Source: Saprospiraceae bacterium (GTDB taxonomy: Bacteria > Bacteroidota > Bacteroidia > Chitinophagales > Saprospiraceae). Taken from it: a DNA stretch of 38,193 nt. The stretch spans positions 1 through 38,193 of the forward strand of contig JAHDDE010000035.1 of assembly GCA_020629515.1 (NCBI GenBank), given 5' to 3'. Numbering within the stretch: the first letter of the stretch is position 1; each line of letters opens with the position of its first letter. The notes below the pieces were generated by a model, which ran no database searches, was not told the origin of the DNA, and was given only the letters and a program-made list of their open reading frames with translations. Positions 16,146 to 23,926 of this stretch are shown piece after piece. Made by a program: the position numbers and the translations under genes.

Positions 16146-17726
16146 ATGTTGAAAGGGATATTATCTAAACTTGGCTTGTCTGACGACAACACAAGCCAAT
16201 TAGAAGCTCAGAAAGAATCGATAGCAATGTCTGGATTGAAAGTATATAATAGCTTAACTAAGAAAAAAGAAAAGTTTACTCCTTTGCAAAAAGGATTGGT
16301 GGGAATGTATGTGTGTGGCCCGACAGTATATAGCGATGTGCACCTTGGTAACATCCGAACCTTTATATCATTTGACGTCATATATAGATACTTGAAGTAT
16401 TCTGGCTACAAGGTTAGGTATGTTAGAAATATAACTGACGTAGGACATTTAGTCGGTGATCTGGATACGGGTGAAGACAAAATAGCGGAAAGAGCTAAAC
16501 TTGAAAATCTCGAGCCAATGGAGGTTGTCCAAAAATATGCTAATGGTTTTCATGAAATGATGAGCATTTTTAACGTCTCTCCTCCCAGTATTGAGCCACG
16601 TGCTACTGGACATATCATCGAACAAATAGAAATGGTCCAAAAAATTCTGGATAATAAATTGGCTTATGTCAAAAATGGTTCGGTATATTTTGATACCATC
16701 AAATTCAACAAAAAATACAAATCCTACGGCCAGCTTTCTGGAAGAGTAATAGAAGAGCTTTTTTCAGAGACACGTGAACTCAAGAATCAGAACGAGAAAA
16801 AAAATCCTGCAGACTTCGCTATATGGATGAAAGCAGATGAACGTCATCTGATGAAATGGAATAGTCCGTGGTCAGTAGGTTTCCCAGGATGGCATTTAGA
16901 ATGCTCCGCTATGAGCACTAAATACCTCGGAGAAAAATTTGACATACATGGTGGTGGTAATGACTTAAAATTCCCTCATCATGAAAACGAAGTAGCCCAG
17001 AATATGGGAGCTTGTGGATGTACTCCAGCGCAATATTGGCTCCATAGCAATATGCTCCTCATGAACGGCAAAAAAATGTCCAAGAGCGACGGTAACACCA
17101 TAACTGCTGAACAACTTTTTTCTGGAGAAAGTGAACATGTATCTAAGGGTTATAGTCCAATGGTCATTCGATTTTTTCTAATGCAAGCACACTATAGGTC
17201 GACAATAGACCTAAGTGATGAAGCACTTAGTGCCGCAGAAAAAGGATATCGTAAAGTTATAGAAGCTAATAGGTTTTTACAGAGCATAAAAGCTGTCACA
17301 GAAACAACGATCAACGAAATAGATACTAAAGTAAATCAAACTATCGCATCTGTCTATGATGAGCTTGATGATGACTTTAATACCCCTAAGGCATTGGCGA
17401 GAATATTCGAGCTGGTTCCTGTCATCAACAGTTTTAAAGACGGCAAAGAAGAATTTAAAAACTTATCACAGAGTACTATAGCCAATTTACAGAAGTGTTT
17501 TTCTGAGGTGTTATTCGACATATTTGGGTTACAGGACGAATATGAGAGTGGCTCAAATAATCTGAGTGCAAGTCTTGATGGTGTCATGCAGTTGGTGTTA
17601 GAACTAAGACAACAAGCCAGAGCCAACAAAGATTGGGCTACCTCTGACAAAATCAGAGATACGCTGGCTAAAGAAAATATTGTAATCAAAGATGGAAAAG
17701 ATGGTTCTTCTTGGAGCCTCAACTAA
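16146..17726 (+). CDS. cysS: Cysteinyl-tRNA synthetase
   Basis: Class I aminoacyl-tRNA synthetase that charges tRNA-Cys. Numbered from the inner ATG (16227), motifs are VCGPTVY with zinc ligand Cys30, the HIGH variant HLGN at 39-42, [25 protein letters not shown], and KMSKS at 283-287. The outer ATG at 16146 would add 27 residues ([15 protein letters not shown]...) not seen in typical CysS, which begins like [16 protein letters not shown] give the longer form as the outer limit; 16227 is equally or more likely the true start. The C-terminus carries the expected helical anticodon-binding domain. It is followed within ten bases by the glutaminyl cyclase-like gene. Confidence 0.96.
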   Translation: MLKGILSKLGLSDDNTSQLEAQKESIAMSGLKVYNSLTKKKEKFTPLQKGLVGMYVCGPTVYSDVHLGNIRTFISFDVIYRYLKYSGYKVRYVRNITDVGHLVGDLDTGEDKIAERAKLENLEPMEVVQKYANGFHEMMSIFNVSPPSIEPRATGHIIEQIEMVQKILDNKLAYVKNGSVYFDTIKFNKKYKSYGQLSGRVIEELFSETRELKNQNEKKNPADFAIWMKADERHLMKWNSPWSVGFPGWHLECSAMSTKYLGEKFDIHGGGNDLKFPHHENEVAQNMGACGCTPAQYWLHSNMLLMNGKKMSKSDGNTITAEQLFSGESEHVSKGYSPMVIRFFLMQAHYRSTIDLSDEALSAAEKGYRKVIEANRFLQSIKAVTETTINEIDTKVNQTIASVYDELDDDFNTPKALARIFELVPVINSFKDGKEEFKNLSQSTIANLQKCFSEVLFDIFGLQDEYESGSNNLSASLDGVMQLVLELRQQARANKDWATSDKIRDTLAKENIVIKDGKDGSSWSLN

Positions 17727-17735
17727 TATATGTAT

Positions 17736-18707
17736 ATGAAAAATTGGATAATAGCTCTTTCAATCTGTATCATAGGATTAGGCTGTAAAGAAGATGCCAA
17801 AAAAGCACCTGCTAAAAAGACAACTGTACAGATTCCTGCATTTAGTGGAGATCAGGCTTATACCATGATAGAAAAACAACTCGAATTTGGATATAGAGTA
17901 CCTGGAACTCCCGAACATAAAGCCTGTGGAGAGTGGATTATAGAGACAATGGAAGGTCTTGGTGCCAAAGTATATCAGCAGGATTTTACGTCTAATTTTT
18001 TAGGTAAAACTAATGTCCCGAGTTTTAATATCATGGCGCAGTTCAATCCTGAGAGATCTAAGCGTATCCTTCTAGGAGCACATTGGGATAGCCGTCTTAT
18101 AGCAGATAAAGATGATGAGCGAAAAACTGACCCAATTCCAGGAGCTGATGATGGTGGTAGTGGCGTGGCGGTATTATTGGAGATCGCACGACTAATCTCA
18201 GAAAATCCTATAGATATGGGAGTTGATATGATATTCTTTGATGCAGAAGATCAAGGCACCAATGATGACAAAACAGGCCAATCTTGGGCACAAGGTGCTC
18301 AATATTGGGGTGCGAACAAAATCCCTAAAAATTATAAAGCGGACTATGGCATTTTATTGGATATGGTGGGCTCCGAAGGTGCCGTTTTTGGTAGAGAAGA
18401 ATACTCTTATCAAAATGCAAAGAAATATCAGGACAAAGTATGGACATTAGCCCAACGTATGGGTTATTCTGATTTTTTCCGAGAGGAGACCTCTGGCGGA
18501 GTAATGGATGATCACTACTGGGTTATGAAAAATGGAGGTATTCCTATGATCGACATAATTAATCAACAGCCAGGGGACAGATCAAGTTTTGGAAGCTACC
18601 ATCATACCCATGATGATGACATAGATATAATAAGCAAACGTACTTTGAGAGTTGTTGGTCAAGTAGTGACGGCAGTGCTATATCAAGAAAGTATTGGGAA
18701 TATTTAA
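17736..18707 (+). CDS. Glutaminyl-peptide cyclotransferase-like M28 lipoprotein
   Basis: 323 residues from the ATG at 17736 (another ATG two codons earlier is possible). A lipobox, GLGC with Cys17, suggests a lipoprotein. The M28 fold carries GAHWDSR (His116), GADDGGSG (Asp138/139) and FFDAEDQG (Glu171/Asp172), with a late YHHTHDDD supplying the last zinc-ligand His. The single-zinc pattern and RVPGTPEH near residue 54 match glutaminyl cyclases, which convert N-terminal Gln of exported proteins to pyroglutamate, rather than two-zinc aminopeptidases. Several exported proteins in this window begin with Gln after cleavage. It is downstream of cysS and converges on a small orphan gene five bases away. 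Confidence 0.82.
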   Translation: MKNWIIALSICIIGLGCKEDAKKAPAKKTTVQIPAFSGDQAYTMIEKQLEFGYRVPGTPEHKACGEWIIETMEGLGAKVYQQDFTSNFLGKTNVPSFNIMAQFNPERSKRILLGAHWDSRLIADKDDERKTDPIPGADDGGSGVAVLLEIARLISENPIDMGVDMIFFDAEDQGTNDDKTGQSWAQGAQYWGANKIPKNYKADYGILLDMVGSEGAVFGREEYSYQNAKKYQDKVWTLAQRMGYSDFFREETSGGVMDDHYWVMKNGGIPMIDIINQQPGDRSSFGSYHHTHDDDIDIISKRTLRVVGQVVTAVLYQESIGNI

Positions 18708-18712
18708 TAAGG

Positions 18713-19039
18713 TCATTTAAAAAAGACTCCTTTATAAGCGTCATAGCCTGGTTTGATACCAAGATGCATTAAAGTTCGCTTATAGTTGTATTGACGACTA
18801 TCAATTATATATACTTTAGAGGCGATAGCATCTTCAAATTCTTCGTGTTCTTTTTTCCAGGATTGAGATATGGCATAAGCAGCAGCATCTATACTTTTAT
18901 TCCACTTTTTGCGAATCTCTATCTCCAAGTAAATTATACCATGCTCATACTTTATAAGTTTGGAAGATAAGCCCTTCCCCACTCTAAAAAACATATCAGT
19001 TTTAATAAAATGCTTCTTATTTATCTCTTCAATATTCAT
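18713..19039 (-). CDS. Hypothetical protein, 108 residues
   Basis: I do not recognise a family. The protein begins MNIEEINKKHFIKTDMFFRVG and is predicted soluble: beta strands (HGIIYLEIEIRKKW), a helix rich in Ala and Glu (IDAAAYAISQSWKKEHEEFEDA), and a C-terminal YKRTLMHLGIKPGYDAY. There is no signal peptide or membrane helix. It lies between the tRNA terminator and the convergent glutaminyl cyclase gene with only five bases at its 3' end. Codon use is consistent with coding and no longer ORF competes on the other strand. The amino-acid pattern suggests a cytoplasmic protein; no role can be inferred. Confidence 0.6.
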   Translation of the reverse strand: MNIEEINKKHFIKTDMFFRVGKGLSSKLIKYEHGIIYLEIEIRKKWNKSIDAAAYAISQSWKKEHEEFEDAIASKVYIIDSRQYNYKRTLMHLGIKPGYDAYKGVFFK

Positions 19040-19113
19040 GTGACATAGAAAAGCAGAAACTATGCCATTATGTTATTGATATTATGGATGATTATAATGC
19101 GTATGCGTAGATA

Positions 19114-19150
19114 TAAAAAAAGAGTCACAATGATTACATTATGACTCTTT
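19114..19150 (-). terminator. Intrinsic terminator after the tRNA
   Basis: On minus, AAAGAGTCA and TGACTCTTT form a perfect 9-bp stem with a 14-base loop, followed by more T. It begins seven bases after the 3' end of the tRNA, so the tRNA is a single-gene transcript and the orphan gene beyond it needs its own promoter or read-through. Confidence 0.85.
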
Positions 19151-19156
19151 GAAGGG

Positions 19157-19230
19157 TGGGCCCACAGGGACTTGAACCCCAGACCCCCTGATTATGAGTC
19201 AGGTGCTCTAACCAGCTGAGCTATAGGCCC
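19157..19230 (-). tRNA. tRNA with CAT anticodon (Met elongator or Ile2)
   Basis: A 74-base cloverleaf on minus: acceptor GGGCCTA / TGGGCCC, D-arm GCTC..GAGC, anticodon stem CCTGA/TCAGG with loop CTCATAA (anticodon CAT at 19196-19194), variable loop GGGTC, T-arm with TTCAAGT, discriminator A. The 3' CCA is not encoded (ACCC follows). The CAT anticodon could be elongator methionine or, if lysidine-modified by TilS, the AUA-reading isoleucine tRNA. The GGGCCTA acceptor resembles that of Bacteroidota tRNA-Ile(GAT), which leans toward Ile2. It is not initiator Met: the anticodon stem lacks the three G-C pairs. Confidence 0.95.
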
Positions 19231-19244
19231 TCATAAATCGGTGG

Positions 19245-19275
19245 CAAAATTAGGTTTTGTTTTGTCAATAAACAA
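19245..19275 (-). promoter_or_regulatory. Predicted tRNA promoter (TAATTTTG with upstream TTG)
   Basis: TAATTTTG at 19252-19245 matches TAnnTTTG and lies 14 bases before the tRNA 5' end. A TTG at 19275-19273 stands 20 bases upstream, the expected -33 distance. Another TTG at 19268-19266 is too close. Confidence 0.6.
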
Positions 19276-19358
19276 TATACGTTAGATTTTAATTTGAGAA
19301 TCTTTTTAAACATAGACCCCATAATTTTTTAAATAAAGACACGATATCGATAATTTAC

Positions 19359-19366
19359 TACATTTG
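19359..19366 (+). promoter_or_regulatory. Predicted -7 box (TACATTTG) for the M28 peptidase gene
   Basis: TACATTTG matches TAnnTTTG, 24 bases before the ATG at 19391. An alternative TTG start codon at 19364 lies within this box, which argues for the ATG. No distinct -33 TTG is visible in the A/T-rich stretch upstream. Confidence 0.5.
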
Positions 19367-19390
19367 CATCCAAACCAAAACAACCTGTTT

Positions 19391-21043
19391 ATGCCTGTAA
19401 GAGCATGGTATGCCCTTGTAGCGAGTGTGATTATATCAGTGATATCGATACACTCTTGTTCATCAGATAGAGAATTGGCCAAACCTACATCCCTATCTGA
19501 GTTAGACATTCTCCCACATCTTAAAGAACTATCTTCTGACGAATATTTCGGCAGGATGCCTTTTGGTCCAGGAGATCAGAAAACTGTTGATTATCTGATC
19601 AATCAATGTAAAGAACTCCAACTACAGCCTGGCAACAATGGATCGTATGTTCAATCAGTACCTATGATTGAGATTACTTCTACTTCTGAAGACGATATAG
19701 TCATTAATACTGCCAAAGGTAAAAAGGCTTATTCCTTTGGTAAAGACTATGTAATCCATAGTCAAAAAGCCGTGGACAATATAGTAGTGGACAATGCGGA
19801 AATGGTGTTTTGTGGATATGGGATAGTTGATGAGAAGTTAGGTTGGAACGATTTTGCCAAAGCCGATATAAAGGATAAAATTGCGGTGGTCTTAGTCAAT
19901 GATCCTGGATATGGTGGAGAGGATTCTACATTCTTTAAGGGAGATATCATGACTTATTACGGCAGATGGACCTACAAGTATGAAGAGGCAGATCGTCAAG
20001 GTGCTAAAGGATTAATTATAATACATGAGACCTCTTCAGCGGGATATCCTTGGTTTGTGGTAGAAAGCAGTTGGACAGGTCCTCAATTAGGGTTAGAAAA
20101 AGAAAGTATCGCAAATGGCGCTGATATCAAAGGCTGGATGCACTTGGATATGGCTAAAGATCTCTTTGCCAATTGTGATTTAGACTTAAGTCAATTGATA
20201 AAAAGTGCAAGAAAACCAGGTTTTGAAGCTGTACAGATGAATGCTTCCATGTCTACGACATTATCTAATCAATACAAAAGAGATCAGAGTGATAATGTAA
20301 TAGCCACTATAAGGGGCAAAAATAACCCTGAGGAATATATATTATTTTCTGCCCATTGGGATCATATAGGCATAGGAAAGCCAGTAAATGGAGACAGTAT
20401 ATACAATGGAGCTCTAGACAACGCCAGTGGCACAGCCACTCTCTTGGCGATTGCCCAAAACTACGTGCGCCAGGGCATTCAGCCTGATCGATCTGTAGCA
20501 TTCCTTTGGGTTACAGCAGAAGAGCAAGGATTGTTGGGGTCAGAATACTATGCTCTCAATCCAACCATTCCGATCAATGATATTGTGGCCAATATTAATA
20601 TAGATGGATGTAACCCGAATGGAGAAATGAAAGATTTTCAAATAATTGGGATAGGTCATAGTGAGATGGATAACATTGTAGCAGAGGAATTAGAAACACA
20701 AGGGAGATATGTCCTGCCAGACCAAGAACCAGAAAAAGGATATTTCTTTAGATCTGACCATTTTAACTTTGCCAAAGTTGGGATTCCTGCCCTATTTGGT
20801 GAAGGAGGCTATGATCATGTAGATCACGGAATAGAGTATGGCAAAAAGAAAAAATCAGAATATACAGCCAATAACTATCATGCCCCAAGCGATGAATACG
20901 ATCCAGAATCATGGGATATGAGTGGCGTTGTGCAAGATGCACAGCTTTTTTACAATGTAGGTTGGAGATTATCCAATTCACAAGAGTGGCCACAATGGCT
21001 TCCAACAAGCGAATTCAAAAGACAGGATCAACTTATAGATTGA
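19391..21043 (+). CDS. M28 family zinc peptidase with PA-like insert, lipoprotein
   Basis: 550 residues. The N-terminal hydrophobic segment ends in SIHSC, a plausible lipobox. Residues about 100-250 carry a protease-associated-like domain (VFCGYGIVDEKLGW, then KIAVVLVNDPG and GAKGLIIIHE), inserted before the M28 catalytic core. Zinc-site motifs: FSAHWDHIG, GALDNASGTATLL, VTAEEQGLLGSEYY and RSDHFNFAKVGIPA. The two-metal pattern (HxD, D, EE, D, H) indicates an aminopeptidase or carboxypeptidase acting on peptides outside the inner membrane. It is a single-gene unit with its own promoter box and a strong terminator-like hairpin. Confidence 0.9.
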   Translation: MPVRAWYALVASVIISVISIHSCSSDRELAKPTSLSELDILPHLKELSSDEYFGRMPFGPGDQKTVDYLINQCKELQLQPGNNGSYVQSVPMIEITSTSEDDIVINTAKGKKAYSFGKDYVIHSQKAVDNIVVDNAEMVFCGYGIVDEKLGWNDFAKADIKDKIAVVLVNDPGYGGEDSTFFKGDIMTYYGRWTYKYEEADRQGAKGLIIIHETSSAGYPWFVVESSWTGPQLGLEKESIANGADIKGWMHLDMAKDLFANCDLDLSQLIKSARKPGFEAVQMNASMSTTLSNQYKRDQSDNVIATIRGKNNPEEYILFSAHWDHIGIGKPVNGDSIYNGALDNASGTATLLAIAQNYVRQGIQPDRSVAFLWVTAEEQGLLGSEYYALNPTIPINDIVANINIDGCNPNGEMKDFQIIGIGHSEMDNIVAEELETQGRYVLPDQEPEKGYFFRSDHFNFAKVGIPALFGEGGYDHVDHGIEYGKKKKSEYTANNYHAPSDEYDPESWDMSGVVQDAQLFYNVGWRLSNSQEWPQWLPTSEFKRQDQLID

Positions 21044-21051
21044 TATAAATA

Positions 21052-21082
21052 AGTAAAGTCCATAATTCTTATGGACTTTACT
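21052..21082 (+). terminator. Perfect 12-bp hairpin after the M28 gene
   Basis: AGTAAAGTCCAT and ATGGACTTTACT are exact inverse complements with a seven-base loop, starting nine bases after the stop codon. There is no long T tract after it, though the right arm has TTTACT. A Rho-independent terminator is likely; an mRNA-stabilising 3' stem is the alternative. Confidence 0.7.
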
Positions 21083-21230
21083 ATTCGAAATTACATACTT
21101 TTAATCGAGTGTAGTATGACGTCTCAAGACGTTATTGCATTTAATTTACTCACCAATTATTCTAAAAGCCTTGTAACGATGGCCTTTAGCTGAAGGTACA
21201 ATGAGAACTATGTGGCATCCCTAAAAACAG

Positions 21231-21260
21231 GTATTTATACGTATTTATTCTAGTATTTCC
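21231..21260 (+). promoter_or_regulatory. Tandem GTATTT repeats, candidate operator of the signalling cassette
   Basis: GTATTTATAC, GTATTTATTC and (after TA) GTATTTCC follow each other at 10-12-base spacing, about one helical turn. The junction of the first two contains the 8-bp palindrome ATACGTAT. It ends 66 bases before the ATG of the lipoprotein gene. A binding site for the cassette's own NarL-type regulator is the simplest guess. Confidence 0.35.
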
Positions 21261-21326
21261 CCTTTGTTTTTGAAAGCTTTCCAAACATTTTGCTTTCTTG
21301 TAAAAGCAATCAAAACATACACTCTC

Positions 21327-21734
21327 ATGTTCTCAATCAAATTATTACTATCCATAAGCATTATATGTATAAGCATGTCATGTGGTTTTCAATCTCAACA
21401 AAAAGCACAGCAAGTTATAACAGAAGACCCATGTGATGGGAAAGACAGCAAAATGCATCCTGATCAAGCAAGAGAAGCAATAACTCTATATTCAGAATAT
21501 CTCAATAATCGAAACGGTATACAAGTTAATAATGCAGATGTTGAATTTTTTATTTTAGCGGATTGTCAAATGTCTCAGATTACAAAAGAGTTTGGCCATA
21601 ATCCTGAAGTAAAAGGGCATTTGGCCATAATAGATAAATCAATCAATTTAGTATTTGAAGTAACTTCTAGAGAAAAAAATAGTGTCAGTGCCTATTTTGA
21701 CTTTAATACACCATGTCCCCCACTTTGTCAATAG
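21327..21734 (+). CDS. Small lipoprotein of unknown function, first gene of signalling cassette
   Basis: 135 residues from the ATG at 21327 (the frame stays open upstream only through a TTG at 21264, which would add an unlikely N-terminus). The signal segment FSIKLLLSISIICISMSC ends in a lipobox Cys. The mature part is short and soluble, with four further cysteines (DPCDGKD, ADCQMSQ, and two in NTPCPPLCQ at the C-terminus), which could form disulfides. No known family recognised. It ends six bases before the 7-TM gene, so it is probably translated as part of the same unit and may be the extracytoplasmic part of the sensor. Confidence 0.72.
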   Translation: MFSIKLLLSISIICISMSCGFQSQQKAQQVITEDPCDGKDSKMHPDQAREAITLYSEYLNNRNGIQVNNADVEFFILADCQMSQITKEFGHNPEVKGHLAIIDKSINLVFEVTSREKNSVSAYFDFNTPCPPLCQ

Positions 21735-21740
21735 CGATTT

Positions 21741-22412
21741 ATGGAAGTAATAGTTCTTATTAGATCTCTGAACTATTTAGGACTACTACTTTGTATTATT
21801 TCCATTTATCTGTTATTCTCTAAAGGGCTCAATAAAAACCAATTTTGGGGTTGTATTCTATTTTACCTATTACTCCAAATAGCCATTGAAGTACCTGCTG
21901 ATGTATTATCACGACTCCAGAAGAATAATATGCCGCTACTGCATATTTATGTTTTATTAGAATTTATTATTCTTTCCACCTTTTATAGATTTCTGCTGTC
22001 ACCTTATCATGGCTTATGGTTGAAATTTAGTATCTATTTTATCCTACTGATTTCGATATTAATCGTGGTTAATAGCTTCCTGATTCAGGATTTTATGACT
22101 TTTAATAGTTATGCTAAAACTCTCACTAATGTATTATTCTTAAGTTATTCGGTACTATACTTTTATTTTCTCCTTCAACGAGATAATGAGTTAAATCCTT
22201 ACGAAAGTGGATTTATCTTGATCAATGCTGCTGTACTCTTCTATTATTCAGCAAGTCTATTTGTCTTTATGACTGGGCAGATTAAAATAATAGCGACGTC
22301 ACCATTTTATATCTATATCTGGGTATTTAACTCCATAGCTAGTATAACTATGCGAGTTCTTATATTTATTGCAATATGGAAAGCGCCACAATTTCTATCG
22401 ACCAAATCATAA
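21741..22412 (+). CDS. Seven-helix membrane protein of unknown function preceding a histidine kinase
   Basis: 223 residues with seven predicted membrane helices (about 8-26, 33-52, 66-85, 93-115, 127-145, 155-177, 186-210) and very short loops. No enzymatic motif is evident. EVPADVLSRLQ after helix 2 and RDNELNPYESG before helix 6 are the only polar loops. The last 37 bases overlap the start of the histidine kinase gene, a strong sign of coupled translation. It may act as a membrane sensor that passes a signal to the kinase, in the manner of 7TMR-type receptors. This is inference from context. Confidence 0.75.
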   Translation: MEVIVLIRSLNYLGLLLCIISIYLLFSKGLNKNQFWGCILFYLLLQIAIEVPADVLSRLQKNNMPLLHIYVLLEFIILSTFYRFLLSPYHGLWLKFSIYFILLISILIVVNSFLIQDFMTFNSYAKTLTNVLFLSYSVLYFYFLLQRDNELNPYESGFILINAAVLFYYSASLFVFMTGQIKIIATSPFYIYIWVFNSIASITMRVLIFIAIWKAPQFLSTKS

Positions 22413-23179
22413 TAGGCATAATAGCTGGTAGTCTAATAATGGTAAGTTTAGCCTTGGCACTCATTGCTTACTTTGGTGTAAGCCGAAAAAGAATCCTTCA
22501 GGTAAAAAATCAACAACAAGAGTTAACGATCAAATATCAATCAGATCTGATCCAAAATAATATAACTACACAAGAGCAAGAAAGACAACGTATAGCTGCT
22601 GACCTGCATGATGATATCGGATCCAAATTGAATGTTATAAAATTATATACTCATCAACTTGAAAAAAATCATCTATCAAAAGACAAGAAAAATCAATTAA
22701 TCCAAGATATGCAGCATACGCTGCAAACCACTATAGAAACTACCAGGAGTATATCCCATAGGCTAATCCCGCCAACATTAGAAAATTTTGGATTAATCGC
22801 TGCACTTGAAGAACTACAAGAAGACATTAATCAATCCAACTCTATCGTCGTAGAGCTAACACAAAAAGGGGCATATAATCTAACTGACAAGAATATCGAA
22901 CTCAATCTGTTCAGAATTATCCAAGAGTTAATACAAAACTCCATAAAACATGGAGGCAATAAAATTGATATAAAAATAATCGGTAACGAACTTGATCTAA
23001 TCATACAATATGCAGATGATGGACCTGGATATGATCCAATGAATATTGCTACTCAAAAAGGTTTAGGTCACCAAAATATTTTGAATCGAACTGACATAAT
23101 AGCTGCAGAATTCACTAATTTAAGCTCTATTGGTGGGGGAGCTAAATATTCCATCCATTGCGTCAATGGAAAATTATAA
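22376..23179 (+). CDS. Sensor histidine kinase, NarL/HisKA_3 type
   Basis: 267 residues. One N-terminal membrane helix (about 11-33) is followed by a short coiled coil and the HisKA_3 dimerisation domain with ERQRIAADLHDDIGSKL, phospho-acceptor His78. The ATPase domain has the N-box IIQELIQNSIKHGG (Asn188) and the G1 box DDGPG (214-218), then GLGHQNILNR. There is no periplasmic or cytoplasmic sensor domain, so signal input must come through the membrane segment or a partner such as the 7-TM protein whose gene it overlaps. The regulator gene overlaps its end by 14 bases and should encode the cognate response regulator. Confidence 0.92.
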   Translation: MESATISIDQIIIGIIAGSLIMVSLALALIAYFGVSRKRILQVKNQQQELTIKYQSDLIQNNITTQEQERQRIAADLHDDIGSKLNVIKLYTHQLEKNHLSKDKKNQLIQDMQHTLQTTIETTRSISHRLIPPTLENFGLIAALEELQEDINQSNSIVVELTQKGAYNLTDKNIELNLFRIIQELIQNSIKHGGNKIDIKIIGNELDLIIQYADDGPGYDPMNIATQKGLGHQNILNRTDIIAAEFTNLSSIGGGAKYSIHCVNGKL

Positions 23180-23837
23180 TCAAACAACAGTAGCAATTGC
23201 TGACGATGAATCCTTATTTAGAAAAGGATTAATACATGTACTTAATGATATGTCTAATATCAAAGTAACCATCGAAGCAGGCAACGGACAAGAATTAATA
23301 GACAAGTTAGATTATGGGAATCAACTCCCAGATGTATTATTACTTGATATGAAAATGCCCATCATGGATGGTATATCAACAACCAAAATTCTTCAAAAAA
23401 AATACCCCTCGATCAATATTATTATTCTTTCAACACATTTCAAAAAATCATTTATTCTGAACATGATAGAACTGGGTGCAGCGAGTTATCTACCCAAGGA
23501 TACAGATCCAGAAGAATTAGAAAAAACAATCAAAGAAGTAGATAGAAATGGGTTTTATTATAACCAACAAGTCTTGGATTATATCAGAGAGAATATGATC
23601 AAGCCTAGACTTGGAAATAGACAATTCAACTTATCTATCACATCAAGAGAAACCGACGTATTAGAGCTGATCTGTAACCAATATACTACTAATGAAATAG
23701 CCGAAACACTATTCATAAGTCCCAGAACGGTCGAAGGACATAGAAAAAACATGTTAGCCAAATTGGATTGTAAAAATACAGCAGGATTAGTTGTGTATGC
23801 TTTGGAGAATAATCTGGTGAAAATTAAACCTCAATAA
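23166..23837 (+). CDS. NarL/LuxR-type response regulator
   Basis: 223 residues from the ATG at 23166, chosen over an upstream in-frame TTG at 23130 because the receiver domain begins at once (TTVAIADDESLFRKGL). Receiver: Asp13/Asp14, phospho-acceptor Asp61 in LLLDMKMPIMDG, and LPKD near 108-111 with the conserved Lys. The C-terminal GerE/LuxR helix-turn-helix runs from about 150 (SITSRETDVLELICNQYTTNEIAETLF, then SPRTVEGHRKNMLAKL). It should bind DNA when phosphorylated by the adjoining kinase. Targets are unknown; the repeat at 21231-21260 is a candidate for autoregulation. Confidence 0.93.
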   Translation: MENYNQTTVAIADDESLFRKGLIHVLNDMSNIKVTIEAGNGQELIDKLDYGNQLPDVLLLDMKMPIMDGISTTKILQKKYPSINIIILSTHFKKSFILNMIELGAASYLPKDTDPEELEKTIKEVDRNGFYYNQQVLDYIRENMIKPRLGNRQFNLSITSRETDVLELICNQYTTNEIAETLFISPRTVEGHRKNMLAKLDCKNTAGLVVYALENNLVKIKPQ

Positions 23838-23926
23838 TTATAGCTAATAATCCTAATAGCTGATTAAATAGTCCTGAATCATACAATTATCTATTGATAT
23901 TCTGATATTTGCGCCCTAATTAGATT

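Noticed and set aside
16449-16640. Antisense ORF inside cysS
   Set aside because: Shadow of a conserved essential gene; no independent support.
21118-21135. ACGTC-TCAA-GACGT inverted repeat in the intergenic region
   Set aside because: Five-base arms are expected by chance in A/T-rich intergenic DNA, and it is far from both flanking starts.
23880-23926. GATATTTG upstream of ileS as a promoter
   Set aside because: Misses TAnnTTTG at the first base, and no -33 element is visible, so it was not listed as a feature.
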